Shown piece after piece: positions 16,074 to 23,712 of a stretch of DNA of 64,000 nt (position 1 is its first letter; every line of letters starts with the position of its first letter). The notes beneath the pieces are model-generated. The model was given only the letters and a program-made list of their open reading frames with translations. It searched no databases and had not been told where the DNA came from. The translations under genes were made by a program, and so were the position numbers. The stretch is from Streptomyces sp. NBC_00178 (GTDB taxonomy: Bacteria; Actinomycetota; Actinomycetes; Streptomycetales; Streptomycetaceae). The stretch is from the NCBI RefSeq assembly GCF_036206005.1, contig NZ_CP108143.1:4555501-4619500 (forward strand). Reading direction: 5' to 3'.

Positions 16074-17444
16074 TCAGCGGCGGGCCAGCGCGCGGGCGCG
16101 ACGGGCCATCCGGCGCAGCGTCGCGTTGCGGCGGACGAACGCCAGACGGTTGGGGACGACGCCGGGAAGGGCGAGCGAGGCCAGCCGGCGGCGCTTGAAG
16201 TAGCGCCAGGTCCCGGCGTTCAGCCGGGTGGAGAGGTAGAGCTCGGCGGCCGGGCGGAGGTCGGGACGTACCCGCGGCCGCATGGCGAAGGCGACGGCGT
16301 CCAGCAGACCAGCGAGGGCCTCGGCCACCTCGGCCTCCGTCGGCGGCGACTGTCCCTTCACGGCCTCGGGGTCGTCCAGACCGGGCAGCAGCGCGTCGGC
16401 GATCGTCGCCGGAATCCTGGCGGGGTTCTCGTACGGTGCGAGGCGCTCCAGGAGTGTGCCCGTACCGGTGACCGCCACGGGCAGGCCGTACGTCACCGAC
16501 GCCGTGAGCAGCGCCGGCGAGGAGCAGCCGGCGACCAGTGCGGGGCGCAGCCGCTCGAACAGGACCTCGGCGGGGACACCGGGCAGTTCCGCGGCCGGGA
16601 CGGCCAGTTCGGCACCGAGCCGGGAGGCCTCCGCCCGCAGCGCGTCGAGCCCGGGCGCGGGCGTGCCGGGGTGCGGCTGGACGACGAGCCGCGTGTGACC
16701 CAGCGCCACCGTGCCACGGACCATCCGCAGGGCCAGTTCCGACTCCTCGGCGGCGGACAGCACCCCCGGCTCGGGGAGCAGCAGGACCGCGGCGCCCCCG
16801 AGGGCGTCCGGCACCGGTGCGGCGTCGGCCATCTCGCCGTAGACCTTCCGCAGGGCTCCGGGCGGCAACGTGACGACGGGCACGCCGAACTCCGCCAGCA
16901 GCAGAGGTTTCAGGCCCGGCAGGAGACCGGGGTGGAGCAGCCGCCGGACCCGGGTGCCGATCAGCGGGCCGACCTTCCCGCCGGTGGGGCCGTATCCGGC
17001 AGGCCCGTCCGCGTACACGGTGACCGGAGCGTCGGTGAAGATCTGGGCGAGCGCCAGGGCGGGGGAGGCGTGCGGGGACTCCAGCACCAGCTCGACCGGC
17101 TCGTCCCCGAGGTCCCAGAGGCGGCGCAGATGGCGCTCCCACAGGGGTACGTCGTCGGGGCGGGGCGTCCACACGCCGGGATGCAGGGGGAGCACGGCGT
17201 CGTTCCACGAGAGCACCTCGTCGAACCGGGCGCGCAGCCGGCCGTACCCGGGCAGCGCGTCCGGGGACGGTGACGCTTCCGGGACGGCCGAGGTGTCGCA
17301 GAGCAGCAGGACGCGGCGCGGGGGGCGCTCGAGGCCGCCTGTTCCGGAGCCGGCGCTGCCCGGGGCGAAGAAGCCCGAGTCGATGGCCGCGGCAAGCGTG
17401 GCCGTTCCGTGCGGCCCTGTGGCGGCGAAGATCTGGACGGTCAC
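16074..17444 (-). CDS. Polysialyltransferase-like glycosyltransferase (cassette B)
   Basis: A 456-residue paralogue of 9842-11191. The acidic-Gly motif (YADG, 145-147), HP motif (QPHP, 256-259) and Ser motif (CSSP, Ser308-Ser309) are all kept, and the C-terminal WRYFKRRRLASL matches HYFKRRRLQKL of the paralogue. Its start overlaps the GT2 stop by 4 nt. Same predicted role: transfer of a CMP-nonulosonate to a wall glycan. Divergence between the copies is substantial, so this is an old duplication or separate acquisition and the two enzymes could make different linkages. Confidence 0.75.
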   Translation of the reverse strand: MTVQIFAATGPHGTATLAAAIDSGFFAPGSAGSGTGGLERPPRRVLLLCDTSAVPEASPSPDALPGYGRLRARFDEVLSWNDAVLPLHPGVWTPRPDDVPLWERHLRRLWDLGDEPVELVLESPHASPALALAQIFTDAPVTVYADGPAGYGPTGGKVGPLIGTRVRRLLHPGLLPGLKPLLLAEFGVPVVTLPPGALRKVYGEMADAAPVPDALGGAAVLLLPEPGVLSAAEESELALRMVRGTVALGHTRLVVQPHPGTPAPGLDALRAEASRLGAELAVPAAELPGVPAEVLFERLRPALVAGCSSPALLTASVTYGLPVAVTGTGTLLERLAPYENPARIPATIADALLPGLDDPEAVKGQSPPTEAEVAEALAGLLDAVAFAMRPRVRPDLRPAAELYLSTRLNAGTWRYFKRRRLASLALPGVVPNRLAFVRRNATLRRMARRARALARR

Positions 17445-18424
17445 GCGGCGCTCGTCTCCTTGATGCCTGCGGGACGGCGGCGCAGCCTTCGGAGCACGGT
17501 CGCGCGTTCCGGGTCCATGGAGGCCAGGACATTGTCCAGAATCGGCTGGGGCATGCTTTTCAGCGCCGCCGCGCAGAGTGATTTCAGGGTGCGGGCCACC
17601 GATGGTTCGAATTCATCGACGGCTCCGATGTGATGGGCGATGACGGCGCAGTAGGTGCGCACCGCTTTCGGCAGGAGTTCGTCGGCCGCTGGGTCCGAAG
17701 CGGTGTCGGACAGCACCTGGCCGTAAGCGCGAATGAAATCCAGCCTGCGTTCGTCGCCGATCCGGGTGAGGGAGGACGCGACTCCCCGCCGGTAGAAATG
17801 GGTCAGAGTTCCCAGGACCGCGAAGGACGGGGCGTGCCGGTGCAGCCGCCAGATCCACGGCCGGTCCTCGGCGGTGCGCAGCCCGTCCGTGAAACGCAGC
17901 AGCCCCTGGTCCAGCAGGTCACGGTGGTAGAGCCCGGCCCAGGCGTACGCGTAGTCCACCGAGGTGGTCCGGTCCGCGGGCAGGATCGCGTCCCTGGGGT
18001 CGCCCACCACCCCGCGCGGACCGTGCGGGACGCGGCGCAGCGTGCGGGACGTGCCCGTGACCTGGACATGGTCCGTGCGCACGAACGAGCAGCCCAGGGC
18101 CTCGGTCCGGGCGAGAAGGCGGGCGTAGTGGCCGGGGGCGACCCAGTCGTCGCCGTCCAGGAAGGCGATGTACTCGCCGCGGGCCGCGTCCAGACCGGTG
18201 TTGCGGGCCGTGGCCAGACCGGCGTTGCGTTCGTGGGAGCGGACCACCACACCCTCGATGTCCTCGCCGGCCCGGCGCAGGAGATCCGCCGTGCCGTCGG
18301 TCGAACAGTCGTCGACGAGGATGAACTCGAAGTCCTCCCGGGCATTGGCCCGCAGACTTCTCAGGGTGTCGGACGCGTAGGCCTGAACGTTGAAGAACGG
18401 CACGATGACGGAGAGCTTGACCAC
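17441..18424 (-). CDS. Family 2 glycosyltransferase (cassette B)
   Basis: A 327-residue GT2 enzyme and paralogue of 8873-9838. KLSVIVPFFNVQAYA, DDCSTDG and DGDDW are present, and the blocks RTDHVQVTGT, WAGLYHR and LLPKAVRTYCAVIAHH are shared with the paralogue. GTG 18424 is chosen over GTG 18433: a TAACGT hexamer ends exactly 7 nt before 18424, and the paralogue aligns from this residue, so the mRNA is probably leaderless. The gene overlaps the sialyltransferase-like gene by 4 nt. Likely cytosolic sugar transfer in wall-polymer synthesis. Confidence 0.87.
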   Translation of the reverse strand: MVKLSVIVPFFNVQAYASDTLRSLRANAREDFEFILVDDCSTDGTADLLRRAGEDIEGVVVRSHERNAGLATARNTGLDAARGEYIAFLDGDDWVAPGHYARLLARTEALGCSFVRTDHVQVTGTSRTLRRVPHGPRGVVGDPRDAILPADRTTSVDYAYAWAGLYHRDLLDQGLLRFTDGLRTAEDRPWIWRLHRHAPSFAVLGTLTHFYRRGVASSLTRIGDERRLDFIRAYGQVLSDTASDPAADELLPKAVRTYCAVIAHHIGAVDEFEPSVARTLKSLCAAALKSMPQPILDNVLASMDPERATVLRRLRRRPAGIKETSAA

Positions 18425-18431
18425 CCGCGTC

Positions 18432-18437
18432 ACGTTA
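18432..18437 (-). promoter_or_regulatory. -10 hexamer, cassette B leaderless promoter
   Basis: TAACGT on the minus strand, 7 nt before GTG 18424. Confidence 0.55.
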
Positions 18438-18475
18438 GGGGCGGCCCCGGCATTTGCTTTGTCGCCCGCGCATAC

Positions 18476-18508
18476 GAGACGTGAACGACGCGCGGCGGAA
18501 AAGTGAAC
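18476..18508 (-). promoter_or_regulatory. PhoP-box-like repeats before cassette B
   Basis: On the minus strand GTTCACTTTTC (18508-18498) and GTTCACGTCTC (18486-18476) are exactly 22 nt apart, two 11-nt units, with a poorly matching unit between. The array lies about 40 nt upstream of the -10 of cassette B. Confidence 0.42.
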
Positions 18509-18570
18509 CGGCCCGTTTCCGGGGCCGATTCACCCGGCTGCCATGGTGAATCCCTCATCGTCGACCGGCT

Positions 18571-18603
18571 GTTAACCATCTGTTGCCACCGCGTTGGGCC
18601 GCG
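18571..18603 (+). promoter_or_regulatory. Three 11-nt direct repeats before neu genes (PhoP-box-like)
   Basis: GTTAACCATCT, GTTGCCACCGC and GTTGGGCCGCG follow each other at exactly 11-nt steps (18571, 18582, 18593). The array ends just before a TAGCTT -10 at 18620-18625, so it overlaps the -35 zone, as activating PhoP boxes do. Identity to the GTTCACC consensus is good only in the first unit. Confidence 0.45.
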
Positions 18604-18619
18604 GATCGGAATGGCTTCC

Positions 18620-18625
18620 TAGCTT
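18620..18625 (+). promoter_or_regulatory. -10 hexamer, leaderless DUF6716/neu promoter
   Basis: TAGCTT, 7 nt before GTG 18633. Confidence 0.6.
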
Positions 18626-18632
18626 TTACGAC

Positions 18633-20018
18633 GTGCCCCCACGTACCGAAGACTCGGCCGCTCCGGCCGTCACCCCAGCAGCCGGAAGCGCGGCCCTGCG
18701 TATAGCCGTGCTCGCCGACTCCGACACCCGCTGGAAATGGGGTGCGCTCACCGCGCGCCGCCTCTCCGGGGCCCCGGAGTCCGGTGCGGCGGGACGCCCC
18801 GTCGAGATCAGCGGGCTGCTCCTGCGCGGCCGGGCCACCCCGACGCCCCGGCAGCTCGCCGAAGTGGGCGAGGTCGGGGTCGATACGGACCGGGTGCGCG
18901 AGGTGACGGCCGTCGAGTTCCTGCACACGGTGCGCGACGAGGCGTACGACGTCGTGGTCCTCGCCCTCGTCGGCGGCGCCGTACAGGCGATGCTGCACGG
19001 ACTGGCCGCACTGGAGCTGCCCCGCAGGCCGGTCGTCGTCACGGGCTACGTCGGCGTCGTCTACGAGAAGCTCGCCGACGGCCTCCTGCTGCGCCACGGG
19101 GCCGACATCGTGCTCGCCAACTCCCGCCACGACGCGGAACGCTTCCGCGCCGTCTACGAAGGGGTAGGCGCCGACGCCTCGTCCGTCACCGAGGCCGCCC
19201 TGCCGTTCCTCGGCGGAGAGCCCCACCGGACGCGGGAGGGCCGCGGCACCGTCGTGTTCGCCGCCCAGCCCTCCGTACCCGCGTCCCGCGCCGAGCGCAC
19301 CTACCTGCTGCGCCGGCTCGTCGAGCACGCCCGGCTGCACCCCGGCCGCGACGTCCTGCTGAAGCTGCGTTCCAAGCCGGGCGAGCACACCACGCACATC
19401 GAGGAACTGCCCTACCAGCGCCTCGCGGAACGGATCCCCGGCGGCCTGCCGCCCAACTTCAGCCTCGTGTACGGGCACATGGGGGAGGTCCTGGACCGCA
19501 CCGACCTGCTGGTCACCGTGTCCTCGACGGCCGCCCTGGAGTCCCTGCACCGGCGCATCCCGACGGCGATCCTCTCCGACCTCGGTGTGCGCGAGGCACT
19601 CGGCAACCACCACTTCATCGGCTCCGGGCTGATCACGTCCTGGGACCACCTCGACGGCGGACTGAGCCCGGAGCCCGACGAACAGTGGCTCGCCGGCCAG
19701 GGCGTCGCGGCCGACGGCACGTACCCGGCGGCCTACGACACCGCCCGCGCCCGGGTCGGCGAACTGCTCGCGGCCGGCCCGCTTCCCCGCCTCACGCCCT
19801 ACTACACGCCCGCCACCGCCCCCGGTTACCTCCCCGGCATCCTCGCCCGCCACCACCTGGGCCCGGACGGACACCCGCTGCCCGGCGCCGTCGCGCCGAA
19901 GGACACCGGACGCGTCCGGGGCGCGGTGCGCGAGACCGTGCGCAACGCGGCGCGCGGCGCCTACCGCCACGGCGTCCAGCGGGTCGCCCCCGTGATCCGC
20001 CGGATGGGCGAGCTGTGA
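18633..20018 (+). CDS. Putative glycosyltransferase, DUF6716-like
   Basis: A 461-residue protein resembling an actinobacterial group annotated as putative glycosyltransferases (DUF6716), found beside nonulosonate genes. Visible features: an N-terminal Rossmann-like start (LRIAVLADSDTRWKWG), GYVGVVYEKLADGLLLRHGADIVLANS, and VTVSSTAALES at about residues 300-310, similar to the Ser/Thr motif of sialyltransferase-like GT-B enzymes. GTG 18633 is 7 nt after TAGCTT, so the transcript is probably leaderless. It heads a tight operon with neuA, neuB and another transferase. Substrate unproven; a step using CMP-nonulosonate or its acceptor is likely. Confidence 0.65.
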   Translation: MPPRTEDSAAPAVTPAAGSAALRIAVLADSDTRWKWGALTARRLSGAPESGAAGRPVEISGLLLRGRATPTPRQLAEVGEVGVDTDRVREVTAVEFLHTVRDEAYDVVVLALVGGAVQAMLHGLAALELPRRPVVVTGYVGVVYEKLADGLLLRHGADIVLANSRHDAERFRAVYEGVGADASSVTEAALPFLGGEPHRTREGRGTVVFAAQPSVPASRAERTYLLRRLVEHARLHPGRDVLLKLRSKPGEHTTHIEELPYQRLAERIPGGLPPNFSLVYGHMGEVLDRTDLLVTVSSTAALESLHRRIPTAILSDLGVREALGNHHFIGSGLITSWDHLDGGLSPEPDEQWLAGQGVAADGTYPAAYDTARARVGELLAAGPLPRLTPYYTPATAPGYLPGILARHHLGPDGHPLPGAVAPKDTGRVRGAVRETVRNAARGAYRHGVQRVAPVIRRMGEL

Positions 20019-20038
20019 CCACCGATTCAGGAGCCTCC

Positions 20039-21277
20039 ATGACCCCGCCCCCCACCGTGCTCGCCGTGATCCCCGCCCGCGGCGGATCCAAGGGCGTACC
20101 GGCCAAGAACCTCGCCCAGGTCGGCGGTGTGCCGCTCGTCGCCCGGGCCGTCCGCGCCTGCCTCGCCTCACCCGAGGTCACGGACGTCGTCGTCACCACC
20201 GACGCCCCGGCCATCGCCGACGCCGCCCGGTCCGCCGCCGAGGCGCTGGGCGAGGCTTCCCGGCTGCACTGCGTGCAGCGCCCCGCGGCCATCTCGGGCG
20301 ACACCGCGACCAGCGAGGCGGCGGTCCTGCACGCCCTGGACGCGTACGAGGCGATGGGCCACGGCCGGACGGCCGACGCGGTGCTCCTGGTCCAGTGCAC
20401 GAGCCCCTTCCTCACGCGTGAGGACATCGACGGCGTCGCCACGGCGGTCACCCGCGGCGGCGCGGACACCGCGCTGACGGTCGCCGCCTTCCACGGGTTC
20501 GTGTGGCGCGACGGCAGCGCGGTGGAGGACGGCACCAACGGCGTCAACCACGACAAGGCCGTACGCCCCCGGCGTCAGGACCGGCCCCAGGACCACCTGG
20601 AGACCGGCGCCGCGTACGCCATGGACGCCGCCGGCTTCCGCACCCACCGCCACCGCTTCTTCGGCCGCACCGCGCTCGTGCCGACCGACCCGGCCCGGGC
20701 CCTGGAGATCGACGACCCGCACGACCTGGCGCGGGCCCGCGCCCTCGCACCGCTCCTGGACCCCTCGCCGCTGCCCACCCGGGCGGACGTCGACGCGGTC
20801 GTCCTGGACTTCGACGGCACGCAGACCGACGACCGCGTCCTCGTCGACTCCGACGGCCGCGAGACCGTGGCCGTGCACCGCGGCGACGGCCTCGGTATCG
20901 CGGCCCTGCGCAAGTCCGGCCTGCCGCTCCTGATCCTGTCCACGGAACAGAACCCGGTCGTCGCCGCCCGGGCCCGCAAGCTCCAGGTCCCCGTCCTGCA
21001 CGGCATCGACCGCAAGGACCTGGCACTCAAGCAGTGGTGCGAGGAGCAGTCCATCGCTCCCGACCGCGTGCTCTACGTCGGCAACGACGTCAACGACCTG
21101 GCCTGCTTCGGACTGGCGGGCTGGCCCGTCGCCGTGGCGAGCGCCCACGACTCGGTGCGTGCCGCCGCGCGCGCCGTGACCACCAACCCCGGTGGTTTTG
21201 GGGCCATCCGCGAGATCGCGGCCTGGCTCCTCGGCCCCACCCTCACGACCGAATCCCCCAACGCCCCCGCCAAGTAA
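20039..21277 (+). CDS. neuA: Acylneuraminate cytidylyltransferase fused to HAD phosphatase
   Basis: A 412-residue bifunctional protein. Residues 7-235 are a CMP-nonulosonate synthetase: IPARGGSKGVPAKN activates CTP, then LLVQCTSPFLT and the ETGAAYAM region. From about 253 it is a KdsC-type HAD phosphatase, with nucleophile Asp257 in DFDGTQTDD and the GNDVND metal motif near 350. Such fusions can dephosphorylate Kdn/sialate 9-phosphate before activation, or be structural only. ATG 20039 has AGGAG 5 nt upstream; an in-frame GTG at 20015 overlapping the previous stop is the alternative. Followed 12 nt later by neuB. Confidence 0.9.
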   Translation: MTPPPTVLAVIPARGGSKGVPAKNLAQVGGVPLVARAVRACLASPEVTDVVVTTDAPAIADAARSAAEALGEASRLHCVQRPAAISGDTATSEAAVLHALDAYEAMGHGRTADAVLLVQCTSPFLTREDIDGVATAVTRGGADTALTVAAFHGFVWRDGSAVEDGTNGVNHDKAVRPRRQDRPQDHLETGAAYAMDAAGFRTHRHRFFGRTALVPTDPARALEIDDPHDLARARALAPLLDPSPLPTRADVDAVVLDFDGTQTDDRVLVDSDGRETVAVHRGDGLGIAALRKSGLPLLILSTEQNPVVAARARKLQVPVLHGIDRKDLALKQWCEEQSIAPDRVLYVGNDVNDLACFGLAGWPVAVASAHDSVRAAARAVTTNPGGFGAIREIAAWLLGPTLTTESPNAPAK

Positions 21278-21289
21278 GGAAGCACCACC

Positions 21290-22225
21290 ATGACCAGCAC
21301 CTCCCGCCTCCGCTCCTTCGGCTCCCGCACCGCCGGTCCCGGCCGCCCCGTCTACATCACGGGCGAGATCGGCATCAACCACAACGGCGACCTCGACAAC
21401 GCCCTCGCGCTGATCGACGTGGCCGCCGAAGCCGGCTGCGACGCCGTCAAGTTCCAGAAGCGCACGCCCGAGATCTGCACCCCCCGCGACCAGTGGGACA
21501 TCGAGCGCGACACCCCCTGGGGCCGGATGACCTACATCGACTACCGCCACCGCGTCGAGTTCGGCGAGGCCGAGTACACGACCATCGCCGAGCACTGCGC
21601 CAAGCGCGGCATCGACTGGTTCGCCTCCCCGTGGGACACCGAGGCCGTCGCCTTCCTGGAGAAGTTCGACGTCCCGGCCCACAAGGTCGCCTCGGCCTCC
21701 CTCACGGACGACGAGCTGCTGCGCGCGCTGCGTGCCACCGGCCGCACCGTGATCCTCTCCACCGGCATGTCGACGCCGAAGCAGATCCGCCACGCGGTCG
21801 AGGTCCTCGGCAGCGACAACATCCTGCTCTGCCACGCCACTTCGACGTACCCGGCGAAGGCCGAGGAGCTCAACCTGCGGGTCATCAACACTCTCCAGCA
21901 GGAGTACCCGAACGTGCCGATCGGCTACAGCGGCCACGAGACCGGTCTCCAGACCACCCTCGCCGCCGTCGCGCTCGGCGCCACCTTCGTCGAGCGCCAC
22001 ATCACCCTGGACCGCGCGATGTGGGGCTCCGACCAGGCCGCCTCCGTCGAGCCGCAGGGCCTCACGCGCCTGGTCCGCGACATCCGCACCATCGAGGCGT
22101 CCCTCGGTGACGGCGTGAAGAAGGTGTACGAGTCCGAGCTCGGCCCGATGAAGAAGCTCCGCCGGGTCGCGGGCGTCGTCTCCGAGACCGAGAGCGCGCC
22201 GGCCGCCGAGCCGGTCGCGGTCTGA
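21290..22225 (+). CDS. neuB: NeuB-type nonulosonate synthase, lacking SAF domain
   Basis: Condenses phosphoenolpyruvate with a hexose (ManNAc or mannose, or their 6-phosphates) to a nine-carbon keto acid. The TIM barrel is complete: GEIGINHNGDLD, DAVKFQKRTPE, STGMST, CHATSTYPAK, GYSGHETG and VERHITLDR, with the two His expected to bind the metal. At 311 residues it ends soon after the barrel (GPMKKLRRVAG), so the roughly 60-residue antifreeze-like SAF domain of most NeuB proteins is missing. With no NeuC/UDP-GlcNAc epimerase nearby, Kdn is a more likely product than Neu5Ac. AAGGA ribosome site upstream. Confidence 0.9.
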   Translation: MTSTSRLRSFGSRTAGPGRPVYITGEIGINHNGDLDNALALIDVAAEAGCDAVKFQKRTPEICTPRDQWDIERDTPWGRMTYIDYRHRVEFGEAEYTTIAEHCAKRGIDWFASPWDTEAVAFLEKFDVPAHKVASASLTDDELLRALRATGRTVILSTGMSTPKQIRHAVEVLGSDNILLCHATSTYPAKAEELNLRVINTLQQEYPNVPIGYSGHETGLQTTLAAVALGATFVERHITLDRAMWGSDQAASVEPQGLTRLVRDIRTIEASLGDGVKKVYESELGPMKKLRRVAGVVSETESAPAAEPVAV

Positions 22226-22236
22226 CGGGCCGACCG

Positions 22237-23280
22237 GTGAACCTCGCCTTCGTCGAGAGCCCGGTCCAGCTCCTGAACGTCCTGGAGTGGACCCACACCC
22301 GGGGAGGAACCGACGCCACCACGGTCGTCGTCCTCCCCCCGGTCGACCCGATGTCGCGCGGACAGCTGCGCAGGATGGCGGAGCTGGCCCGCGACGAGGG
22401 CGTCACCGTCCGCTGGCAGGAGGCGCGCGGGGAGACCGGCGCGCCTCTCAGGGCCCTGCGGGCGCTGACCGGCCTGATCCGCAGGGCCGAGCGCATCGTC
22501 ATCGGGGACCCGTTCTCCCGGTACGTGCAACTGCTCCTGGGTCTGGCCCGCGCCCGCCGGATCACGGTGGTCGACGACGGCACGGCCACCATGGAGTTCG
22601 TCGCCCAGCTGGCCCGCGGCGAGCGCCTGGTGCGCTGGCACCGCCGGGGGACCGGGGGCCCGCGCGAACTGCTGCTGGCGCCGGTCGCCTCCGCGGCCCG
22701 CCGCAGCTTCACGCCGTCCGCGTCCCGCACCGTCGAGGTGTTCACCGCCATGCCCGTCCAGGCGCCCGAAGGCGTCGAGGTCACGGCGAACACGTTCACC
22801 TGGACCCGGGAGCGGTTCGGCCCGCCCCGCATCACCAAGGGCGCCGACCTGGTCGGCACCTCCCTGGTCGAGACGGGCGTGGTCGACCCCGTCCCGTACC
22901 AGGAGGCGGTGAGCACGCTGGCCCGCGCCCACGGCGCGACCCGCTACTTCGCGCACCGTCGCGAGTCCGCCGAGAAGCTCCACGCCCTGGAGGCCGCGAC
23001 CGGTCTGGAGATCGTCCGTCCCGACCTCCCCCTGGAACTCATCGCCCGCCGCGGCCCCATCGGCCACACGGTGCTGAGCTTCCCGTCCACGGTGGTGCAC
23101 ACGCTGCCGCTGGCCCTCGCCGGCACGGGCGTGAAGGTCGCGGTGTGCGACATAGCGCCGGAGTGGCTGCGCGACACGGCCTCCCCCCGCGCGCAGGGGT
23201 TCCTGAGCGGGGTCACGGAGACCGCCCGGGACGTGCAGCGGCTGGCGCCCTGGCGGGCCACGGCGGTCGCCGAGGGCTGA
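22237..23280 (+). CDS. Sialyltransferase-like glycosyltransferase (GT52-like)
   Basis: A 347-residue protein whose N-terminus (FVESPVQLLNVLEW) matches the opening strand-helix of GT52/polysialyltransferase-like enzymes. The acidic-Gly motif appears as VVDDGTATMEF (about 112-122) and a Ser motif as FPSTVVHTLPLAL (about 285-297); the HP motif is not clear. GTG 22237 starts 11 nt after neuB stops, so the last four genes form one operon. It probably transfers the CMP-nonulosonate made by its neighbours to lipid-linked or growing wall polymer. Linkage and acceptor are unknown. Confidence 0.7.
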   Translation: MNLAFVESPVQLLNVLEWTHTRGGTDATTVVVLPPVDPMSRGQLRRMAELARDEGVTVRWQEARGETGAPLRALRALTGLIRRAERIVIGDPFSRYVQLLLGLARARRITVVDDGTATMEFVAQLARGERLVRWHRRGTGGPRELLLAPVASAARRSFTPSASRTVEVFTAMPVQAPEGVEVTANTFTWTRERFGPPRITKGADLVGTSLVETGVVDPVPYQEAVSTLARAHGATRYFAHRRESAEKLHALEAATGLEIVRPDLPLELIARRGPIGHTVLSFPSTVVHTLPLALAGTGVKVAVCDIAPEWLRDTASPRAQGFLSGVTETARDVQRLAPWRATAVAEG

Positions 23281-23712
23281 GGAGGACCCGGCACCGGCGG
23301 GCGGGCACGCGGGCCGGATGGCCCGCATGACCGCCGCCGGTCCGTTCCCGGGTCCGGTTCGGCAGACTGTGGGGCGGGATGCCCGCCGCGCTCTCCCGGA
23401 TCGCGCCGTCCGGGACCGCCCGCTCACCCTTTCCGGACCGCGTCGCGCGGCGGCGCCCGCCCGACGCCCCGGACCGACTCGGCTCACCCGTTCGGGTGTA
23501 CCCGGCCGAGCAGGCGCAGGGGACCGCCGCCCGCGCCACGCGCGAGGTACGGCTCCGTCTCGCGCCGAACTCGCCCCGCGGTGGAAAATCGGGCGAGTTT
23601 ACCCATCGCCCCGGTCCATCACACCCTCCGAGGCGCTTTTTGTTCCCCTGAGCGGCTGAACTTTTCGTGATCTCCAGCCAGTTGAGTGCCCTGGGGGCCT
23701 ACCCTTGACTGG
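23281..23712. other. Intergenic region, about 430 bp
   Basis: No gene with normal codon bias. Most is very GC-rich; the last 120 bp are AT-richer and hold the promoter of the amidohydrolase gene. No clear terminator hairpin was found after the glycopolymer operon. Confidence 0.5.
23700..23705 (+). promoter_or_regulatory. -10 hexamer, leaderless amidohydrolase promoter
   Basis: TACCCT, 7 nt before GTG 23713. Confidence 0.6.
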
